Position numbers and translations under genes: made by a program
Source of the DNA: Bacteroidota bacterium
Lineage (GTDB): Bacteria > Bacteroidota > Bacteroidia > Chitinophagales > Chitinophagaceae
Reading direction: 5' to 3'
Assembly: GCA_028876035.1 (NCBI GenBank)
Contig: JAGWTK010000176.1
Span: forward strand, 1-7,794
DNA length: 7,794 nt
Shown: positions 1 through 5,181 of the stretch, one piece after another
How the letters are laid out: each line of letters opens with the position of its first letter
Position numbering within the stretch: position 1 is the first letter of the stretch
The notes under the pieces: model-generated
The model's database searches: none
The model's input: only the letters and a program-made list of their open reading frames with translations
What the model was told of the DNA's origin: nothing

Positions 1-283
1 TGTAATCAACGTCGGGCTTGTTCATCCTTGCCATGAACTGCCGCGCATAGGCACTGAGGCTTTCAGCGTAGCGGCGCTGACCCTCGGCGAAGAGCGTGTC
101 GATCGTAAGGGAAGACTTTCCTGATCCGGAAACCCCGGTAACAACGATGAGCTTATTACGCGGTATAGTTACGTCTACATTTTTGAGGTTGTGTACACGC
201 GCACCTTTTATTTGAATGGAATTTTCCGGATGGGGGAAATTTTCCGGCTGCCGAACTGCTTTTTTTGATGAAACTACTGCCAT
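1..283 (-). CDS. uvrA: UvrA, excinuclease ABC subunit A (N-terminal fragment, cut by window edge)
   Basis: This encodes the first 94 residues of UvrA, the ATP-binding damage-recognition subunit of UvrABC nucleotide excision repair, acting in the cytoplasm; the rest lies beyond position 1. I translated the minus strand from the ATG at 283-281. After about 22 poorly conserved residues comes IQIKGARVHNLKNV, then a Walker A loop GVSGSGKSS (about residues 50-58), then FAEGQRRYAESLSAYARQF (65-83) and a KPDVD segment. The order ABC signature N-terminus, P-loop, EGQRRY and YARQF is diagnostic for UvrA. An in-frame TAA lies upstream with no other ATG between, so the start is well supported; no Shine-Dalgarno is visible, which is normal for Bacteroidota. 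It is divergent from the sigma factor gene. The reading frame is intact as far as it can be seen. Family assignment is near certain. Confidence 0.96.
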   Translation of the reverse strand, partial: MAVVSSKKAVRQPENFPHPENSIQIKGARVHNLKNVDVTIPRNKLIVVTGVSGSGKSSLTIDTLFAEGQRRYAESLSAYARQFMARMNKPDVDY

Positions 284-551
284 AAAAGTAAAAAAACCAA
301 GCCCTGTTATCGGGGTTTTACGATCGTCAAACGTATTAACACCCAATTATGATTTCGGTTGCAATAAATCTTTTTGAAAAATTTTTTTTCCTGAAAAATG
401 TACTATTTTCGGAATACCAATCATCCAAATATGAATAACCATTCAAACACCCGCCTATAGCAAATATATACTTCGCTCAGCACTTTTTCCCAACACTGTT
501 TCGTCGTCATTGTATCTAATATCCAATAATTATTAAAACCCGTAGAAGTTT
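284..551. other. AT-rich divergent spacer between uvrA and the sigma factor gene
   Basis: This 268-bp stretch has no credible ORF. It must carry promoters for both divergent genes. It contains a T-rich run (381-389) flanked by two direct copies of TGAAAAAT at 375-382 and 392-399. I see no clear terminator, RNA gene or riboswitch. No convincing Bacteroidota promoter (TTG with TAnnTTTG) was found on the plus strand for the sigma gene. Confidence 0.6.
328..335 (-). promoter_or_regulatory. candidate -7 box for uvrA
   Basis: Read on the minus strand, these bases are TACGTTTG, an exact match to the Bacteroidota -7 consensus TAnnTTTG, 44 bp upstream of the uvrA ATG. The nearest upstream TTG that could serve as the -33 element is about 26 bp away, longer than the usual spacing, so the call is tentative. 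Confidence 0.3.
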
Positions 552-1133
552 ATGAAATCACTCTGCAAAAACACCGATCATGAATTGATCCATTCATTCA
601 TGGACGGAGACATGAATGCCCTTGAAACGCTGGTTGTACGTCACAAGGACAAACTGTACACTTCGATTCTCTTCATGGTGAAGGACAAATATCTTGCTGA
701 AGATATTTTCCAGGATGTGCTCATTAAAATTATCGACACCATTCGCGGAGGCCGTTACACAGAAGAAGGAAAATTTCTTCCCTGGGCAATGCGTATTGCG
801 CATAACCTCTGTGTTGACCATTTCCGCAAGGTGAAAAGAACACCGGCCATTAAGACCAGCGATGATCGCGACATTTTCGAAGTGCTGAACTTTACCGAAG
901 ACAGTGCAGAGACAAAAATGATGAAACGCCAGAGCCATGACCGTGTGCGTCGTATGCTCGACCTGCTCCCCGAAGATCAGCGTGAAGTCATCATCCTGCG
1001 CCACTACGCCGAGCTCAGCTTTAAAGAAATTGCAGCGCTCACAAACTGCAGTATCAACACTGCGTTAGGCAGGATGCGTTATGGGTTGATCAACCTCCGT
1101 AAAATGATGGTTGAAAAGCAGATTTCTCTTTAA
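552..1133 (+). CDS. ECF-type sigma-70 family RNA polymerase sigma factor
   Basis: A 193-residue sigma factor that would direct RNA polymerase to a specific promoter set. Region 2 spans about residues 24-94: a region 2.1/2.2-like helix around LAEDIFQDVLIKI and a -10-recognition segment with GKFLPWAMRIAHNLCVDHFRK. Region 4 spans about 130-184, with LLPEDQREVIILRHYAELS leading into the helix-turn-helix FKEIAALTNCSINTALGRM. Regions 1 and 3 are absent and there is no C-terminal extension, which fits a group 4 (ECF) factor of usual length. The start is the first ATG after an AT-rich leader with no Shine-Dalgarno. No anti-sigma gene follows: the next gene downstream is convergent and the gap holds a terminator, so it appears monocistronic. 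Its regulon cannot be read from the sequence. Bacteroidota carry many such factors, so I give no gene symbol. Confidence 0.93.
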   Translation: MKSLCKNTDHELIHSFMDGDMNALETLVVRHKDKLYTSILFMVKDKYLAEDIFQDVLIKIIDTIRGGRYTEEGKFLPWAMRIAHNLCVDHFRKVKRTPAIKTSDDRDIFEVLNFTEDSAETKMMKRQSHDRVRRMLDLLPEDQREVIILRHYAELSFKEIAALTNCSINTALGRMRYGLINLRKMMVEKQISL

Positions 1134-1220
1134 GCTTCTATTAAATAAATTTTAATACCGTCTTAAGAAAACTGAAAACTAACATGCGTTATTTTTACGC
1201 ACCGTAGCGATAAAGACATT

Positions 1221-1292
1221 GTCATTCTGGGCCTCCATCTTACCTTTTGAAAATACGATCCGCTTGCTGTGAGAAGGCTGGTACAGAATGAC
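1221..1292. repeat. 72-bp segment with 9-bp terminal inverted repeats (REP/MITE-like or structured RNA)
   Basis: GTCATTCTG at 1221-1229 is the exact reverse complement of CAGAATGAC at 1284-1292. Inside, GCCT (1231-1234) can pair with AGGC (1275-1278), extending the foldback. It sits 9 bp before the terminator stem. It may be a dispersed palindromic repeat or a structured 3' UTR or small RNA of the sigma gene transcript; the sequence alone cannot decide. Confidence 0.45.
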
Positions 1293-1301
1293 GCCTAATT
1301 G

Positions 1302-1330
1302 AAGCCCCCGATACAACCGGGGGCTTTTTT
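1302..1330 (+). terminator. rho-independent terminator downstream of the sigma factor gene
   Basis: A perfect 9-bp stem, AAGCCCCCG (1302-1310) with CGGGGGCTT (1318-1326), closes a 7-nt loop and runs into six T residues (1325-1330). The T-tract is on the plus strand, so it ends transcription from the sigma gene, about 170 bp past its stop codon, before the convergent dsbD. On the minus strand the hairpin has only AATTC after it, so bidirectional action is less likely. Confidence 0.88.
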
Positions 1331-1369
1331 ATGTGCCAGGCCGACTATTTGAAAGGGACAATGCAGGCC

Positions 1370-3346
1370 TTATTTGGATTTGTGAAACGCATCGAGTCCG
1401 CATTGTAACCAGGCGGCATAATCGTTTACATTGGGGGTATACCCCACTGGCAGGTTCAGCACTTTCTCGTCGGGCGAAATCAATGCGTAAAGGGGTTGTG
1501 AGGCGTTCTTGAAATTCTCTGTTTGCAGGGTGATGAATTTATCGCCGACGGTTTTGATGGCCTTTTTAGACCCATCACCTGAAGTGAACAGAAACTGCTG
1601 ATCTTCCGGCAATACTTTCCGGTCGTCTACATACAGTGAGACCCGCACAAAATTCTTACCGATAAGATCGCTGATGCGTTTATCGGGCCATACATTTTCT
1701 TCCATTTTCCGGCAGTTTACGCAGGCCCACCCGGTGAAATCAACCAGCAAGGGTTTATTGAGTTTTTTTGCGAGTTCGAGTGCTTTCTGGTAATCGTTGA
1801 TTACGACAACGTCGGCCTCGTTCGGCTGTTTGTAAAGGCTGTACGTTAGCGGCGGGGGAAATCCGCTTACAAAAGAGATATTGGCAAACCGCGTATTCGT
1901 CAGGCCGGGCAAGAGGTAGAGGGCGAAGAGGCCGAAGGCAACAGCAGCCGCTTTACGCGGGACGGGTAACTTAGCCGGCGGCGGGTCGTAAGAAAATTTC
2001 AGGATCCCTCCGAGGTAAAGTGCGAGTGCAGCGGAGATGATTATCCAGATGGCAAAGAACACTTCGCGTTTGAGCAGGCCCCAGTGCATCACGAGGTCGG
2101 CGTTCGACAAATACTTCAGGGCAAGGGCCAGTTCCACAAAACCGAATACAATTTTTACAGTTGTCATCCAGCCGCCGGACTTTGGCAAGGACGCCAGCCA
2201 GTTCGGGAACAATGCGAAAAGGGCGAAGGGCAGACCAAGTGCCAGTCCAAAACCAGCCATGGCTACCGTAAGCTGCAGTGCACCGCCATTGATGGCGCCT
2301 ACCAGCAAGGTACCCAGGATGGGCCCTGTACAAGAAAATGAGACGATCACTAAAGTGAGTGCCATAAAGAATATTCCACCGATACTGCCAATGCTCGCTT
2401 TGGCATCGGCCGTATTCGAAAACTTGCTGGGGAGTGTGATTTCAAAAAGTCCAAAGAACGAAAGGGCAAATGTGATGAACACTACTGCAAAACCGATATT
2501 AAGCCAGGCGTTGGTTGCAATGTTGTTAAGAATGCCGGAGCTTCCCTGGTCGAGGAAATAAAACGGTACACTTATCAGCACATAAATCAGGAAGATGAAA
2601 AACCCGTATAGAAATGCGTTCTTAACGCCCTTTGTTTTATCACCCGATTTCTTCGTGAAGAACGAAACGGTTAATGGGATCATTGGGAAAGTGCAGGGCA
2701 TTATGAGTCCTACCAATCCGCCCGCAATACCCAGTAAGAATATCTTCCACAAGCTCTCGCTGTGTTCAGCGCCGGTACCACCGCAGTTCGCCGCGGGCTG
2801 CTCAACATGAATAGCAGTGCGTCGCAATGCGTTGGCGTCTGCTGCGGATTCCTCCAGCACGGATTGTTTGGCGACCAGTTTGCCGGCTGCATCCTCGCTA
2901 AAGGCAAAAACAACGTCTTCGGGCCCGGCGATGCTGTCGCCTTTTATAGCCATATATCGGATAACACCAGCGAGCTTCTTCTTCGAATCTGGCTTTTCCG
3001 CGCTAAAGCTAATGCTGGCTTTGTTTTCGAAATATCTGATCACCGTGCCGAGCACCTGGTCTTTCCCTGATTGCAACTCCCCTTGTTCCCGGATATTATT
3101 CACCGTTATACCGGAATCTGCTACAATGCGTGTATTCGGTTCATCGTCTTTCATGGTAACCGAAAACAGCTTCCAGCCTTTGTCGACGGTGGCTTCTGCC
3201 ATTACCGCGTATTTATTGGCACCCTCGCTGGTAGCGGTATACGTCCAGTGAACGGGTTGTGGCGTGGCGTTTCCGGGAGCGGTCTGTGCTGCAGCGCTAA
3301 CGGCCAGCAGGGTAAGAACGAGGAAGAAAAAAGATAGTCGTGTCAT
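1370..3346 (-). CDS. dsbD: DsbD, thiol:disulfide interchange protein (protein-disulfide reductase), N-domain lacking its cysteine pair
   Basis: DsbD carries electrons from cytoplasmic thioredoxin across the inner membrane to periplasmic thiol proteins. From the ATG at 3346 the protein has 658 residues: a signal peptide (about 1-21), a DsbD N-domain (about 31-150), about eight membrane segments (200-483) and a C-terminal thioredoxin-like domain (510-655). The membrane cysteines are in place: C218 in LIMPCTFPMIPL and C339 in SFSCTGPILG, matching E. coli C163 and C285. The thioredoxin domain has GWACVNCRKM (C542, C545) and a likely cis-Pro at 618. The N-domain site that normally carries a Cys pair reads YMAIKGDSIAGPEDV, with no cysteine. 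Lone cysteines are C188 and C649. An upstream in-frame ATG at 3433 is rejected because it would precede the signal peptide with 29 residues encoded by a hairpin. It follows a secreted DsbD N-domain protein 76 bp upstream, probably a functional partner. Confidence 0.95.
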   Translation of the reverse strand: MTRLSFFFLVLTLLAVSAAAQTAPGNATPQPVHWTYTATSEGANKYAVMAEATVDKGWKLFSVTMKDDEPNTRIVADSGITVNNIREQGELQSGKDQVLGTVIRYFENKASISFSAEKPDSKKKLAGVIRYMAIKGDSIAGPEDVVFAFSEDAAGKLVAKQSVLEESAADANALRRTAIHVEQPAANCGGTGAEHSESLWKIFLLGIAGGLVGLIMPCTFPMIPLTVSFFTKKSGDKTKGVKNAFLYGFFIFLIYVLISVPFYFLDQGSSGILNNIATNAWLNIGFAVVFITFALSFFGLFEITLPSKFSNTADAKASIGSIGGIFFMALTLVIVSFSCTGPILGTLLVGAINGGALQLTVAMAGFGLALGLPFALFALFPNWLASLPKSGGWMTTVKIVFGFVELALALKYLSNADLVMHWGLLKREVFFAIWIIISAALALYLGGILKFSYDPPPAKLPVPRKAAAVAFGLFALYLLPGLTNTRFANISFVSGFPPPLTYSLYKQPNEADVVVINDYQKALELAKKLNKPLLVDFTGWACVNCRKMEENVWPDKRISDLIGKNFVRVSLYVDDRKVLPEDQQFLFTSGDGSKKAIKTVGDKFITLQTENFKNASQPLYALISPDEKVLNLPVGYTPNVNDYAAWLQCGLDAFHKSK

Positions 3347-3361
3347 GGTATTCGCGTATAT

Positions 3362-3391
3362 AAAAACCGGTACCTGAACAGGAACCGGTTT
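3362..3391 (-). terminator. hairpin with T-tract between the DsbD N-domain gene and dsbD
   Basis: On the minus strand AAACCGGT (3391-3384) pairs with ACCGGTTT (3371-3364); one T-T mismatch and two further C-G pairs extend the stem, with a 6-nt loop. The 3' arm runs into a five-T tract (3366-3362). It begins about 30 bp after the stop codon of the upstream gene and ends 15 bp before the dsbD ATG. It fits an intrinsic terminator or partial terminator that would lower dsbD expression relative to the upstream gene. The T-tract is short, so strength is uncertain. Confidence 0.5.
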
Positions 3392-3422
3392 AACAATTAT
3401 GTTGGAAGAAATGATGCCGGCT

Positions 3423-3884
3423 TTAGCCACCAATATTTACTTTGAATTCTGTGGTTGACGGTGGCAAACAACGGCTGGCATTGCAAACATTGTATTCAAC
3501 GGAACCGCTCAGGGTTGTCTTCACGTTCGCTTTCAACTTTACGACCTGCACGAAGTCAACCGACTTTTCGTAATAATGAACGACTCCACCCCAAACTTCT
3601 TCGTTCTTTTTAACCAGTTTACCCAATTCTTTCACTTTCCCCTCTGTAGCGGCGAGGGGATTGCCGGCAAATTTGAAGGTGGTTGGCAGGGGGCCTTCCA
3701 CGCCTGCATTTTGGGCATACAGGTGGTAATCGCCTTCAATATCGGCAGTCATATGCACTTCGTATACCTTGTCTGCAACTTTTTTGGCTGAGTAGGTCCA
3801 GTGCACCATTTTGGCGGACTGTGCCGTGGAAACAAGTGAAAAGCAAAACAAGGATGCGACGAGCAGGTGTAGTGATTTTATCAT
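3423..3884 (-). CDS. secreted stand-alone DsbD N-terminal-domain-like protein with CX4C pair
   Basis: A 153-residue protein with a signal peptide (about residues 1-22, hydrophobic core LLVASLFCFSLVSTA), followed by one DsbD N-domain-like beta domain (about 26-152). It begins KMVHWTYSAKKVADK and ends with SVEYNVCNASRCLPPSTTEF, where C134 and C139 form the CX4C pair and are followed by LPP, as in the substrate-facing domain of DsbD. It lines up with the N-domain of the adjacent DsbD (HWTYSAK against HWTYTAT; GGVVHYYE against GTVIRYFE), so the two are paralogous. No membrane anchor or lipobox is seen, so it should be soluble in the periplasm. The likely role, by inference, is to take electrons from DsbD and reduce periplasmic thiol proteins. 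The gene lies 78 bp after purQ and 76 bp before dsbD, same strand. The start is the only ATG that gives a complete signal peptide. Confidence 0.85.
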   Translation of the reverse strand: MIKSLHLLVASLFCFSLVSTAQSAKMVHWTYSAKKVADKVYEVHMTADIEGDYHLYAQNAGVEGPLPTTFKFAGNPLAATEGKVKELGKLVKKNEEVWGGVVHYYEKSVDFVQVVKLKANVKTTLSGSVEYNVCNASRCLPPSTTEFKVNIGG

Positions 3885-3962
3885 GATGCGTTCATTGATT
3901 GATTACCGGAACTATGAACGGTAAAGATCCGCATTACTATGCTAATAAAAGCTTAAAACGGG
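3885..3962. other. 78-bp spacer between purQ and the DsbD N-domain gene
   Basis: No terminator is visible after purQ, so read-through is possible. TTACCG (3903-3908) and CGGTAA (3919-3924) form a 6-bp inverted repeat with a 10-bp spacer, 19 bp upstream of the next ATG. It could be an operator or a weak hairpin; no TAnnTTTG promoter box is evident. Confidence 0.3.
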
Positions 3963-4643
3963 CTAAACGAGTGCTGGTTGCGGGGCCATTAACAACGCAT
4001 TAATCACTACGCGGCCATCGATATTTCCCAAAGTAGATGAACAGGCACGTTCGGGGTGCGGCATCATGCCGAACACGTTACCAGCAGCGTTGCGAATGCC
4101 TGCAATATTGCGAAGCGCACCATTGGGATTTGCTTCGGCGGTGAGATTGCCGTTGGCATCGCAATACCTGTAAATGACCTGGTCGTTGGCTTCCAGCCGG
4201 TCCAGGGTGGCTTCGTCCGCGAAATAACGGCCTTCGCCGTGCGCAACGGGAATCTGGAGTGCTTTATCTGACCCGACGCCTTTGATGTATACGTTTTTGC
4301 AAACGAATTGCTGGTTAGCATTCCGGAGCAATACGCCAGGCAATAAATGTGATTCGCAGAGAATCTGGAAGCCATTGCAAACGCCCAGTACTTTCCCACC
4401 CCGGTTGGCAAAATCAATCACGCTTTGCATCATTGGGCTAAAGCGGGCAATAGCGCCACAGCGGAGGTAATCCCCGTATGAAAATCCCCCCGGGAGGATC
4501 AGGCAATCCTCTGTGGTAAACATGCTGATGTCTTTGTCCTTATGCCAAAGCATAATCACTTCCTGTTTCAAATCGTCCTGCAGGGCGTCCTGCATGTCGC
4601 GGTCGCAATTGGAACCAGGGAAAACAACAACGCCAAATTTCAT
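3963..4643 (-). CDS. purQ: PurQ, phosphoribosylformylglycinamidine synthase glutaminase subunit
   Basis: PurQ is the glutamine-hydrolysing subunit of FGAM synthase, the fourth step of de novo purine synthesis; it supplies ammonia to PurL (with PurS) in the cytoplasm. The 226-residue length matches stand-alone PurQ proteins (about 225-230). It opens KFGVVVFPGSNCDRD, has the PGGFSYGDYLRCGAIA segment (51-66), the nucleophile elbow GVCNGFQILCE with C89, AHGEGRYFA (134-142), and the catalytic His and Glu in MMPHPERA (H196, E198). It is therefore a class I glutamine amidotransferase with an intact triad. The ATG at 4643 is the family start. No other purine genes are adjacent: the upstream neighbour is a repeat region and then a membrane protein gene, and the downstream one is a thiol-redox gene, so the context says little about its role. 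PurL and PurS must be elsewhere. Confidence 0.97.
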   Translation of the reverse strand: MKFGVVVFPGSNCDRDMQDALQDDLKQEVIMLWHKDKDISMFTTEDCLILPGGFSYGDYLRCGAIARFSPMMQSVIDFANRGGKVLGVCNGFQILCESHLLPGVLLRNANQQFVCKNVYIKGVGSDKALQIPVAHGEGRYFADEATLDRLEANDQVIYRYCDANGNLTAEANPNGALRNIAGIRNAAGNVFGMMPHPERACSSTLGNIDGRVVINALLMAPQPALV

Positions 4644-4661
4644 GGTGGTGGAATTGAGGGG

Positions 4662-4669
4662 CGAATATA
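4662..4669 (-). promoter_or_regulatory. candidate -7 box for purQ
   Basis: On the minus strand the bases read TATATTCG, one mismatch from the Bacteroidota -7 consensus TAnnTTTG, 18 bp upstream of the purQ ATG. No clear -33 TTG lies at the usual distance, so this is weak. It falls in the only non-repetitive DNA between purQ and the repeat region. Confidence 0.22.
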
Positions 4670-4697
4670 CGAAAACGAGGCTAGAGCCGGTTGTAAG

Positions 4698-4725
4698 GTT
4701 TAAGGTCTAAAGTTTACAGTTCTTT
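4698..4725 (+). repeat. arm A of an inverted repeat (intact copy)
   Basis: The 28-bp arm begins GTTTAAGGTCTAAAG. Bases 4703-4725 match the reverse complement of 4853-4875 at 21 of 23 positions. Bases 4698-4712 match the reverse complement of 5158-5172 at 15 of 15. The two matches overlap on the 10-bp motif that is duplicated around the inserted element, which is why arm B appears in two pieces. Confidence 0.75.
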
Positions 4726-4767
4726 TAGTTCAACACCTTGCGATTTCGGGCAGGCAATCCTACAGCG

Positions 4768-4840
4768 CCGATTCCTGAATGCTTCAACAACTAGCCGTTG
4801 TGCACCCTGATGCGCTAACAAGTTGCGGAAAAAGAATCGG
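4768..4840. repeat. 7-bp inverted repeat within the spacer between arms A and B
   Basis: CCGATTC (4768-4774) and GAATCGG (4834-4840) are exact reverse complements. Between them ACAAC (4787-4791) can pair with GTTGT (4797-4801) around TAGCC. This suggests the segment between the arms folds, but the stems are short and could be chance. Confidence 0.3.
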
Positions 4841-4852
4841 GTATTTGCGGAG

Positions 4853-4875
4853 AAACAACTTTAAACTTTAGACCT
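4853..4875 (-). repeat. arm B of the inverted repeat, main part before the insertion
   Basis: This is the inverted partner of 4703-4725 (21 of 23 identical). It ends with CTTTAGACCT, the motif that appears again at 5158-5167 on the far side of the inserted element. Joined to 5168-5172 it rebuilds a 28-bp arm matching arm A at 26 of 28 positions. Confidence 0.7.
4866..4875 (+). repeat. left copy of the 10-bp direct repeat (putative target-site duplication)
   Basis: CTTTAGACCT here is identical to 5158-5167. The copies lie exactly at the two edges of the 282-bp element, as expected for a duplication made on insertion. Confidence 0.65.
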
Positions 4876-4927
4876 ACTACTGTCCGGTTAATGTCTTTGA
4901 TAGATCGCCTCATAGCCGGCGGGCTTC

Positions 4928-5052
4928 GTACCCCGAACGCCGCTACTTTTTCCTTTGCCTATTAAAGCCGGGCAGTATCAAGGGTTTCAGCCGACAACTA
5001 TTTCTCCAGTTCAGCAAAGCCCACGGAAAAAGAAGGCGGCTTATCGGGGTAC
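4928..5052. repeat. long imperfect foldback inside the inserted element
   Basis: Four nested stems line up in order. GTACCCCG (4928-4935) pairs with CGGGGTAC (5045-5052). GCCGC (4939-4943) pairs with GCGGC (5036-5040). CTTTTTCC (4946-4953) pairs with GGAAAAAG (5025-5032). TTTGC (4954-4958) pairs with GCAAA (5014-5018). The first three are separated by small internal loops and the last by a 6-nt one-sided bulge. That gives 26 base pairs around a loop of about 55 nt, well beyond chance for this length. Confidence 0.65.
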
Positions 5053-5059
5053 TGGTGTC

Positions 5060-5088
5060 AACTTCACAACTTCAACCCCCAAACTTCA
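5060..5088. repeat. three short AACTTCA direct repeats
   Basis: AACTTCA occurs at 5060-5066, 5068-5074 and 5082-5088 within the right half of the inserted element. The unit is short and irregularly spaced; no function is evident. Confidence 0.4.
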
Positions 5089-5157
5089 TCAAGTCCCTCA
5101 AACACTCACCTGATGCTAGTCTTCATCGATCGTTTTAGTTTTTCCCGGACACCAATG

Positions 5158-5172
5158 CTTTAGACCTTAAAC
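5158..5172 (-). repeat. arm B, part beyond the insertion, including right copy of the 10-bp duplication
   Basis: CTTTAGACCTTAAAC is the exact reverse complement of arm A bases 4698-4712. Its first ten bases (5158-5167) duplicate 4866-4875. It ends 9 bp from the stop codon of the DUF6427-like gene. Confidence 0.7.
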
Positions 5173-5181
5173 ATTCAACTC

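Larger units (their letters stand above)
1134..1369. other. convergent intergenic region with inverted repeat and terminator
   Basis: This 236-bp gap lies between the convergent sigma factor and dsbD genes. It starts AT-rich, has a small 5-bp hairpin (TGCGT at 1185-1189, ACGCA at 1197-1201), then a 72-bp segment with 9-bp inverted ends (1221-1292), then a strong terminator (1302-1330). No protein-coding gene is supported. Confidence 0.6.
4876..5157. mobile_element. 282-bp MITE-like or decayed IS-derived element without transposase
   Basis: The element is flanked by exact 10-bp direct repeats. TGTCCGG (4881-4887) lies 5 bp inside the left edge and its reverse complement CCGGACA (5145-5151) lies 6 bp inside the right edge, so the ends are near-symmetrical. 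The interior holds a long imperfect foldback (4928-5052) and no ORF long enough for a transposase, so it would need a transposase in trans. A 10-bp duplication is within the range known for IS4-type elements, but the family is not identified here. The exact ends could shift by a few bases. Rebuilding the empty site restores a match to arm A, which is the strongest evidence of insertion. Confidence 0.65.
4644..5181. other. 538-bp non-coding region of nested repeats between purQ and the DUF6427-like gene
   Basis: No frame on either strand holds a convincing gene here. From the purQ side: 54 bp of leader; repeat arm A (4698-4725); a 127-bp spacer with a 7-bp inverted repeat (4768-4774 and 4834-4840); repeat arm B (4853-4875); a 282-bp insertion (4876-5157); and the rest of arm B (5158-5172), ending 9 bp from the stop codon of the DUF6427-like gene. 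Confidence 0.75.

Noticed and set aside
594..1004. 136-codon minus-strand ORF opposite the sigma factor gene
   Set aside because: It is fully antisense to a clear ECF sigma factor and has no recognisable domain.
1184..1207. Seven-codon ORF (MRYFYAP) after the sigma gene, as a possible leader peptide
   Set aside because: It is too short to distinguish from chance and no gene follows on that strand before the terminator.
2037..2561. 174-codon plus-strand ORF opposite dsbD
   Set aside because: It lies wholly antisense to well-conserved DsbD membrane segments and its translation shows no family features; it is a shadow of the real gene.
3347..3433. Upstream in-frame ATG for dsbD at 3433 giving 687 residues
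   Set aside because: The extra 29 residues would sit before a typical signal peptide, are encoded by a hairpin sequence, and would overlap the end of the upstream gene. The ATG at 3346 is the natural start.
4786..4825. Integron attC-like site suggested by CAACAAC, GTTGTGC and GCTAAC
   Set aside because: The core-site consensus motifs do not fit at both ends and there are no cassette genes or integrase nearby.
4881..5151. Degraded transposase gene inside the 282-bp element
   Set aside because: Reading the minus strand gives at most a stretch of about 45 codons with no start and no DDE or HUH motif, so I call the element non-autonomous.
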